This document shows, in pieces, positions 27,114 to 34,100 of a stretch of DNA of 64,000 bases; positions within the stretch are counted from its first letter, which is position 1, and every line of letters begins with the position of its first letter. Location of the stretch: NCBI RefSeq assembly GCF_037646455.1, contig NZ_JBBIXN010000002.1, positions 682,001-746,000 on the forward strand. The letters are read 5' to 3'. Position numbers and translations under genes: made by a program. Below the pieces are notes generated by a model. That model did not search any database and had not been told where the DNA came from. It saw only the letters and a list, made by a program, of their open reading frames with translations. The DNA comes from Draconibacterium mangrovi_A (GTDB lineage: Bacteria > Bacteroidota > Bacteroidia > Bacteroidales > Prolixibacteraceae).

Positions 27114-27706
27114 TGTTGCATATCGTTTAGGGTTCCACTAATGTGAGTAATAACTTCTGAAGTTCCCAGCTTTTTATCGCGTTCAAGCTGCAGGATCTGG
27201 ACCTTGTAGATCACCGAAGGCAGCTGTCGCCCGCCCAGAGTTCCCCATATATTATTCAGTACTTCGAAGCCCGGAGTGTACAGTTCTACAATAAACCTGA
27301 AATGATCCAGGTCTTCCAGAGAAGCATTGTCGCGGTTATATACCGTATTTGATGATGTAAATATTTTTTTCCCCTGGAAAAACTCGATGGTACGCGAAAT
27401 ACTGGTGAGCGAAGTATCGTAAAATTCGCAGTTGGCAGCTACCATTAAATATATATTCAGGTTTACCGGGGGATTGCGGTATTCCGATTTGTTGTCGACC
27501 ACTTTAACCGCAGGCATATTTTTAAGAGTTGGCTCCTCTTCAACACTTAACAGGCTAATAATCACCTTTCCGTCAAGCCGTTCTGCTTCTTTTGCTCCCG
27601 ACTCCCAAAGAGCAACATTATCGAGGATCAGATTCTTATTTAAACCTACCTCGTCAAAGTAATTATCAAGTTGTTCTTTTAGAATTTGTACGGTCTCGAA
27701 TATCAT
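27110..27706 (-). CDS. DUF4255 cap/tube-terminator protein (Afp16/PVC16-like)
   Basis: A 198-aa DUF4255 (Pvc16 N-terminal) protein, first gene of the eCIS operon. Recognised by the MIFETVQILKEQLDNYF start, the NVALWESG and KVIISLLSVEEEPTLKNMP strands, PPVNLNIYLMVAANC, and the ILNNIWGTLGG-like segment VLNNIWGTLGGRQLPSVIYK. In Afp/PVC this protein closes the distal end of tube and sheath. Family membership is a strong eCIS marker. The 4-nt overlap with the next gene indicates translational coupling. Confidence 0.88.
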   Translation of the reverse strand: MIFETVQILKEQLDNYFDEVGLNKNLILDNVALWESGAKEAERLDGKVIISLLSVEEEPTLKNMPAVKVVDNKSEYRNPPVNLNIYLMVAANCEFYDTSLTSISRTIEFFQGKKIFTSSNTVYNRDNASLEDLDHFRFIVELYTPGFEVLNNIWGTLGGRQLPSVIYKVQILQLERDKKLGTSEVITHISGTLNDMQQ

Positions 27707-28174
27707 TTCTTTCTCATTAGGGTTTGTATTTAAACGACCTACATACGAGTTTTATCCCGCTGGGATACCTATAAATTCTAATGATAAAAGGGCTTTGGCG
27801 TCTATCTTCTGTATAAAATGAATCCGGGTTCAGGATTCAAGTGATTTAACAGTTACTGCAAGTTACGACAATAAGGAGTACAAGTCAATACTTTTACTGA
27901 ATCTAAATAAGGATTAATCAATAATCAACTGAAAAACAAACCACTTAACAAAAAACTATTTTATTATAATTTCACTATTTGTAAATGAATTGTATCCATT
28001 TCAAATAGAATTATATTAGGCTGACTCCTGCCGAATAAGCTCTCAGAATTTAATACATACAAAACTCACTAGCTTTAATCTGAACCTAAAAAAAATAAAG
28101 TTTGAAACATGCTTTTATTTAAGACTTATTTGTCTTAAATTGCATTGCATTACAACCCAGTTACCGATCAAATT
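27707..28174. promoter_or_regulatory. Shared divergent regulatory region with three inverted repeats
   Basis: This 468-bp AT-rich region separates the divergent eCIS operon (minus) and the binding-protein/collar cluster (plus). It holds no convincing gene. Three inverted repeats are visible: TATCCC-GCT-GGGATA at 27753-27767, TGAATCC-7 nt-GGATTCA at 27819-27839, and ATTTAAGAC-6 nt-GTCTTAAAT at 28117-28140. They differ in sequence, so they are not one repeated operator. I found no full TTTG-N19-TAnnTTTG promoter on either strand, which may mean an alternative sigma factor or an activator is needed. Confidence 0.5.
28117..28140. promoter_or_regulatory. Perfect 9-bp inverted repeat upstream of binding-protein gene
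   Basis: Arms ATTTAAGAC (28117-28125) and GTCTTAAAT (28132-28140) with a 6-nt spacer TTATTT, 34 nt before the ATG at 28175. The symmetry suits a dimeric regulator or an mRNA hairpin; there is no T-run, so it is not a terminator. Confidence 0.4.
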
Positions 28175-29401
28175 ATGAATAACAGAAGAAATTTCCTTAA
28201 ATCTTTTGGGCTGAGTTTGGGTGCAGCATTAACCACCGGATCAGTTACTTCTACCGCTTCAGAATCAATAATGAACACTAAAAGAATTGGTGTTTTGTTA
28301 CCTACTTCGACCAAATATCCGGAATATCCGGAATCTTTTTTGAATGGACTCAACTTGGTTTTGGATGAACTGTCAGCCAAAGGTTCCAAAATAGAGTTAG
28401 TCACTGAAATGGTAAAATTTGGTTACACATCCCAGGCAGTCAGAAAAACAAAGAAATTAATAGAAAGCAACCGGGTCGGTCTGATTATTGGGCTCTTAAA
28501 TACTAATGTCGCTTATCATGTCGGTGAAATTACCCGGGAAGCAAAAATACCGACTTATATTGCTAATGCCGGTGAAAATTCCACAGGCAATGAATTAGCA
28601 GGCAATCCATTCCTCAACTTCTCGACTTTAAATTTATGCCGGAACTCGCTTATGGCCGGGAAATTTATGGTAGATAACTTTGGGAAAAGACTGGCCGTTG
28701 TATGCGGTTTGTACGATAGTGGATACGATTCGATAAATGCTTTCAGACAAGGAGTTGAAACGTCAGGAGGAAGCATCTCGGAAGTATTTACAGACCAACA
28801 AGTTGACAGCGATTTTAATGAGCGCACGCTCACTCAAATAAAACAACAGGAATTTGATGGCATTTTTATATTGATGAACGGACCTAAAGCCTACAATTTT
28901 CTTAGGACTGTAAAAAATAAAAAATTAACTGTCCCAATAATGACAACTTCTTTTGTTGCCGATGAAAACCAGTTAATTCATGCTGGCGAAACCATGGATA
29001 ATGTTTATCATTTGGGATCGTGGTCCACGAATTTAGAAGGTGAGGAGAATAAAAAATTTGTTTCTGATTATAAGAATGAATTTTACACGAATCCCGATCA
29101 GTTTAGTTACCTGGGATACCAAACCGGACTGATTTTGAAAAGTCAACAAAATAAACGAAATCTAACAGCCGGCGAGCTTTCGCTGCAATCGCCTGTCGGA
29201 AAAATTAAATTTGATTTAGGAACCGGCTGTACTACAGAAAGCCCGGTTTATGTGTGCAAAACAGTTTCGGGACATTTTTCTTCGCCTCAAAATGTGATTC
29301 TTGAAAAAATCCGCTCCGAAGATGATCATACTGAAACAACTTTGGATCAGGATACAAACAATATACATTCAGGATGGCTTAATCCTTACTTGTTTGTTTA
29401 A
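28175..29401 (+). CDS. Type-1 periplasmic-binding-fold protein with Tat-like signal
   Basis: About 408 aa from the ATG at 28175; a start at 28145 would add ten residues before the signal. The N-terminus is MNNRRNFLKSFGLSLGAALT, a twin-arginine-like motif (RRNFLK) and hydrophobic stretch. The mature part resembles the Leu/Ile/Val-type ABC substrate-binding fold: KRIGVLLPTSTKYPEYPESF, LNGLNLVLDEL, VGLIIGLLNTNVAYHVGEIT, and DGIFILMNGPKAYNFL. It ends SGWLNPYLFV. No ABC permease or ATPase is nearby. The second copy at 29956 shares the FLNG start region and the SGWxNPY ending, so these are paralogues. A ligand-sensing role alongside the tail-collar protein, not transport, is inferred. Confidence 0.72.
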   Translation: MNNRRNFLKSFGLSLGAALTTGSVTSTASESIMNTKRIGVLLPTSTKYPEYPESFLNGLNLVLDELSAKGSKIELVTEMVKFGYTSQAVRKTKKLIESNRVGLIIGLLNTNVAYHVGEITREAKIPTYIANAGENSTGNELAGNPFLNFSTLNLCRNSLMAGKFMVDNFGKRLAVVCGLYDSGYDSINAFRQGVETSGGSISEVFTDQQVDSDFNERTLTQIKQQEFDGIFILMNGPKAYNFLRTVKNKKLTVPIMTTSFVADENQLIHAGETMDNVYHLGSWSTNLEGEENKKFVSDYKNEFYTNPDQFSYLGYQTGLILKSQQNKRNLTAGELSLQSPVGKIKFDLGTGCTTESPVYVCKTVSGHFSSPQNVILEKIRSEDDHTETTLDQDTNNIHSGWLNPYLFV

Positions 29402-29432
29402 ATAAATTATTCACCATTAAATCTTATAAATT

Positions 29433-29948
29433 ATGGAACCCTTTTTAGGACAAATTCAAGCTTTTGGTTTTAATTTCGCCCCACGAGGCTGGGCATTTTG
29501 TCAAGGTCAACTTTTAGCAATCTCCCAAAACACAGCATTGTTTTCTCTCCTGGGAACAACATACGGAGGCGACGGAAGAACTACTTTTGCACTCCCCGAC
29601 CTACGAGGACGGTCGATGGTAGGAATGGGTAATGGACCAGGCTTGAGTGACATCAGGCAAGGACAAAAAGGTGGCCAGGAACAGGTAACCTTAACCGTTG
29701 CAAATATGCCGTCTCACAATCATGCACCCTCGGTTGCAGTGCAAACAGGAGCAGGTGAATCCTCAGCACCAACTGGTTATTTGGCAGCCCATAGCGGAGC
29801 ATTTGGTGAAGAGCCAAGTTCGGGTGCTAATTTAGCAGGCGTAAATAGTAACAATGCAGGTGGAAGTCAGGCTTTCAGCACCAGAGATCCCTTTCTCGGT
29901 TTAAACATCAGTATTGCCCTTGTTGGTATTTTCCCATCGCGAAGCTAA
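29433..29948 (+). CDS. Phage tail-collar domain protein (microcystin-dependent protein MdpB-like)
   Basis: A 171-aa tail-collar fold protein. It begins MEPFLGQIQAFGFNFAPRGW followed by AFCQGQLLAISQNTALFSLL, then LLGTTYGGDGRTTFALPDLRG, the classic collar motif at about 40-60, and VANMPSHNHAPS. It ends in a fibre-tip-like LNISIALVGIFPSRS. Such proteins resemble short tail fibres and are often found in sets in Bacteroidota; their cellular role is not settled. No signal peptide is visible. It is 31 nt after one binding-fold gene and 7 nt before the next, so the three genes probably form one unit. A link to the eCIS as a fibre is possible. Confidence 0.85.
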   Translation: MEPFLGQIQAFGFNFAPRGWAFCQGQLLAISQNTALFSLLGTTYGGDGRTTFALPDLRGRSMVGMGNGPGLSDIRQGQKGGQEQVTLTVANMPSHNHAPSVAVQTGAGESSAPTGYLAAHSGAFGEEPSSGANLAGVNSNNAGGSQAFSTRDPFLGLNISIALVGIFPSRS

Positions 29949-29955
29949 GCTGTAT

Positions 29956-31095
29956 ATGAGTATTAAAATTGGCATATTGTTACCCCGATCAGACATGTTC
30001 CCTACTCTGGCACTCGATTTTTTAAACGGGTTCAGGATGGGAGTATCAGATTGGGGTAACAATGCTAATACTCCTGAACTATTAGTTGAAAGCATTGGAA
30101 ATGCATGCGGAGATTCTGTGTTGAAAACCGCTGAAAAAATGATACTTCAGGAAAACGTAGATTTGACCGTATCTTTCTGCAGCATCCATAATTTGAAAGA
30201 TCTGGCAAGTATCTTCTCCGCCTACAAAAAAAATCTCATTCACCTCGATTTAGGAGGAAATGTATTAACACAAGAACATGTTAATCCGTATGTGTTACAC
30301 CATACCCTGAACCTTTGGCAATCGGCTTATAAATCGGGAGAATATGCGGCAAAAAACTTTGGTAAAAGCGCAGCAATTGCAGCATCGTTTTACGATGGCG
30401 GCTATCACCTGGTTGAAAGTTTTGTTAGAGGTTTCATCGCAAACGGAGGATCTGTTGCATTCTCATATGTTGCTCCTTTCGACTATAAAACAGAAACTTA
30501 CCAGGCGCTAATCGACGGCATTCAGAACAACAAACCTGATTTTGTGTTCTCACTATTTACCTACAAAGAAGAACAGAAAGTATTGGGCATTCTCTCCGAA
30601 AAAATTGAAGATAAAAGCCTGCCTGTTATTTGTTCACCATTGATCGGCCTCAATACAGAAACCATCAAAGAATATGCGTTAGAAAATGTTGTTTCCATTT
30701 CCTCATGGGATTTCACTCCTGAAGAACCGGAAATGCACAATTTCATTCAGGCCTTTGAAAAAAAATACAATGCCTCTCCCAATGTTATCAGTCTCCTGGG
30801 ATTTGAAACAGGTTTAACTGTATTGAACTCGGTTGACGAGGAAGGAAATCTTCCACCGGAACTTGGCACCTATTCCGAAGATATCAAAATCCGGTCTCCC
30901 CGGAGAGAGCTATCGTTTAATTCTTTTCATGAATCACAAACAACTGGATATTTCGTATCGCATTACGATTTCACAAAACAACCCTATAAACGTACAGCAT
31001 TGCAACAGATTGATCTTAATGGAGAAGAAAGTCTGTACGATCAATTTAAAGACCTCCCGTTAAGCGGGTGGCAAAATCCCTACATCATAACTTAA
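29956..31095 (+). CDS. Type-1 periplasmic-binding-fold protein lacking a signal peptide
   Basis: About 379 aa from the ATG at 29956 (MSIKIGILLPRSDMFPTLAL); a longer frame from 29914 overlaps the collar gene and adds no signal. The fold matches its neighbour at 28175: IGILLPRSD, DFLNGFRMGVSDWG, VDLTVSFCSIHNLKDLASIF, KPDFVFSLFTYKEEQKVLGI and the ending SGWQNPYIIT. Unlike that paralogue it starts directly with the first beta strand, so it should stay in the cytoplasm or leave with another carrier. Two such proteins around a collar protein is an arrangement I do not recognise as a characterised system. Confidence 0.7.
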   Translation: MSIKIGILLPRSDMFPTLALDFLNGFRMGVSDWGNNANTPELLVESIGNACGDSVLKTAEKMILQENVDLTVSFCSIHNLKDLASIFSAYKKNLIHLDLGGNVLTQEHVNPYVLHHTLNLWQSAYKSGEYAAKNFGKSAAIAASFYDGGYHLVESFVRGFIANGGSVAFSYVAPFDYKTETYQALIDGIQNNKPDFVFSLFTYKEEQKVLGILSEKIEDKSLPVICSPLIGLNTETIKEYALENVVSISSWDFTPEEPEMHNFIQAFEKKYNASPNVISLLGFETGLTVLNSVDEEGNLPPELGTYSEDIKIRSPRRELSFNSFHESQTTGYFVSHYDFTKQPYKRTALQQIDLNGEESLYDQFKDLPLSGWQNPYIIT

Positions 31096-31106
31096 AAACA
31101 TTCAGC

Positions 31107-34100
31107 ATGAAAACATTTACTTTTATTCTCACTCTATTAATAATGATTTGGACACAATCGCTTCTGGCACAAAAAGTTGTTGTGATTGGGATTAACCATA
31201 ACTCCACAAGTCCAAACACCGATGGCTTTTCTTTTCTGGCAGCAGAAAACTTGCTTGTCGGGGATATTATTTATTTTACTGAAAATGAATATTCAAATGC
31301 AGGCAATGCTTTTGTAAACCTCGAAGAAGGAGTAGTTGCATTTACAGTTACTTCAGCAATTAATACCGGAAACGTTGTATTTATAAGCGAAACCGGGACA
31401 AGTACAAACACCTTCAGCATAAGTTCAAGCAGCGGAAACGGAACTGCAGTAAAAACAAATTCGAGCGGGTCTTTTTCGATAGCTTCAGGCGGGGAATCGC
31501 TGTATGCCTATTCTGATGTGGATGAAGATCCATCGAATGGAGTGACTGAGATTTACTCCGTATTGTGCACCGGTTCAGGAGAAATACCAACAGCAACCGG
31601 AGGAAACATACCTGCCGATTTAGATCCCACCAACGATTACGCCAACGCCGTTGTGGTTGACGGTTTTACATACGGTTCTGTACCCGATCGCCTGGAATTC
31701 AACACCGGCGCCGGAGACCGCACCAATGTTAACCAAACCATGCTGGAGAATCCAACGAATTATACTACAGGCACTGCCGTAGCGCTTTCTACGCAGTCTT
31801 TTACCAATTTTAGTCTTTCAGAATCAAATCCTGTATTGACTGTATCCGCGTCACCTGCTTCAGTTAATGAAAACAGTGGCAGTTCAATCACTTATACATT
31901 TTCGCTGAGTGCGAATGCCACAAGCAATATCACTATCAATTTCAGTGTTGGCGGCACAGCAACCTTTACCACCGATTACACGCAAAGTGGTGCGACAACA
32001 TTCAATGCGTCCAGCGGGACAGTCACCATTTCTTCGGGCACGAATTCAGCTGACATCACGTTAACTCCCGTTTCAGATGACGGACTTGAACCCGATGAAA
32101 CAATCGTTCTCACCCTGAAATCAGGAACAGGTTATGATGCCGGAAGTCCGTCATCGGCCAGCGGAACTATTGTTAATGATGATACACAAGCTGTAATGCC
32201 TTTGGTTGCAATCACAGGAACCAATCAAAACGATCCGGAAGGATTTTCTTTTGTAGCACTCGATGATATTAGCTCAGGAACCGTAATTTATTTTACCGAA
32301 AACTCCTTTGATAACAGTTCGCTGGCGTTTTCAGGAACGGAAGCTGTTTTGAGCTGGACCTCTCCGGGTACCGATGTTCTGCGAGGCGAAGTTATTGCAG
32401 TAAAAGAAGATCCGGCAGGCACTTTTACTGCCAGTAGCCAAAGTGGTAACAATGGTAGCATTTCGCTGGTAAGCGGAACCCTGTCTTATGCTTCCACTGG
32501 CGAGCAGTTTTATGCCTATACTGATTCAGACAGTGATCCGACCAATGGCGTAACAGAAGTTCATTCGGTATTATTTACGGGAACGACTACAACGTCAGGC
32601 GGAAATATTCCATCGTCAGAAGATCCGTCCACTGTGTTCACCAGCGCTGTTGTTGTTGATGGCTTTGCTGCCACCGCACCGAACAGAACAGAGTACGACC
32701 CGGCGAAACGAAATGTAACCGTCGATAATGCTAACTTCCAGAACGTTGGTAACTGGCTGCATGGACAGGCAAATCAAGATCTTTCTGAAGTACCGTTCAG
32801 CAATATTATCATTTCAAAAGGCTCTGCAAGTCCGACAGTTACACTTGCTGTTTCTCCGTCGGATGTTGTGGAAGATGCAGTCGATACCCTTTTCTATACT
32901 TTTACAATGAGTGCACCGGCCTCAGGTGACATTACCATAAACTTTGACGTAGCAGGAACTGCCAACTTTTCGACAGATTACACCGTTGACGGAGCAAGTT
33001 CTTTCACTGCATCTTCCGGTAGTGCAGTAATTGCCAATGGCACATCAACTGCTGTAGTTTCGCTAGTCCCCGTTGGAGATTCTGATGTTGAAACACAGGA
33101 ATCTGTTCAGCTCATTATTACTTCAGGAACAGGATATGACGGAGGATCTCCGAACGATGCCACAGGAACAATCTCAAACGACGATACCAGCACATCCGAT
33201 CCTCTGGTAGCGATAACGGGTTTAAACCATGAATCACCCGATGGATTCTCCTTTGTAGCGGCACAGGATATTCCGGCAAGTACAACCATCTATTTCACCG
33301 ATAATTCATTCGATAATACTACGCTCATGTTTTCTTCGGGAGAAGCGGTTCTTTCCTGGACGTCTCCATCAACGATTGTGCCTTCAGGCCAGGTAATTGT
33401 AGTTACCGAAACAAGTCCGGATGTTTTTTCAGTAACACGAAGTAACGGTTCAACCGAAACCGGAAGTATAACGCTTGAATCCGGAAACCTGGCACTGGCA
33501 ACCGACGGCGAAACCTTTTATGCCTACGAGGATGATGATAACGATCCGACAAATGGAGTAGTTGATATTTACTCGGTTTTATACACCGGTGTGGTTGCTT
33601 CATCCGGTGGAGCTATTCCTGCTTCAGAGGATCCTTCCGGAATTTACGTACAGGCTCTGGTAGTAGACGGTTTTGCAGCAACGGCTCCTAACCGGACCGA
33701 GTATGATCCAACAAAAAGAAATGTACTGATTGAAGATGTTGATTTTGAAGATATCAGTAATTGGTTATTTGCACAAACAAACCAAACATTATCTAATGTT
33801 CCTTTTGATAATCTGAATATTGTGATCGATTATAACACTGATCCGTCAATAACAGGTCTGCCTGCAAATATTACAGTATTGGAAGATACGCCGACTCCCG
33901 TTAATATTGCATCGGCTAATATTCTGGATGATTCGGGTGACAGCATAATTACTTTGACAATAGAAGCTGGTTCCGGTGTATTTTTTCTGGCAAACGCACC
34001 AAATATGAATTTTAACGGAAATGCATCGGGTTATATTACGATTTCGGGTTCACTTGCAAATATCAATAATTATCTCGACTTCCCTACAAATATTCAATAT

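Noticed and set aside
4570..27706. Prophage or R-type tailocin
   Set aside because: No capsid, terminase, portal, integrase, holin or lysin gene; the AAA+ ATPase, DUF4255, DUF5908 and DUF4157 genes point to an eCIS.
28175..31095. ABC importer operon
   Set aside because: Two binding-fold proteins but no permease or ATPase anywhere in the cluster.
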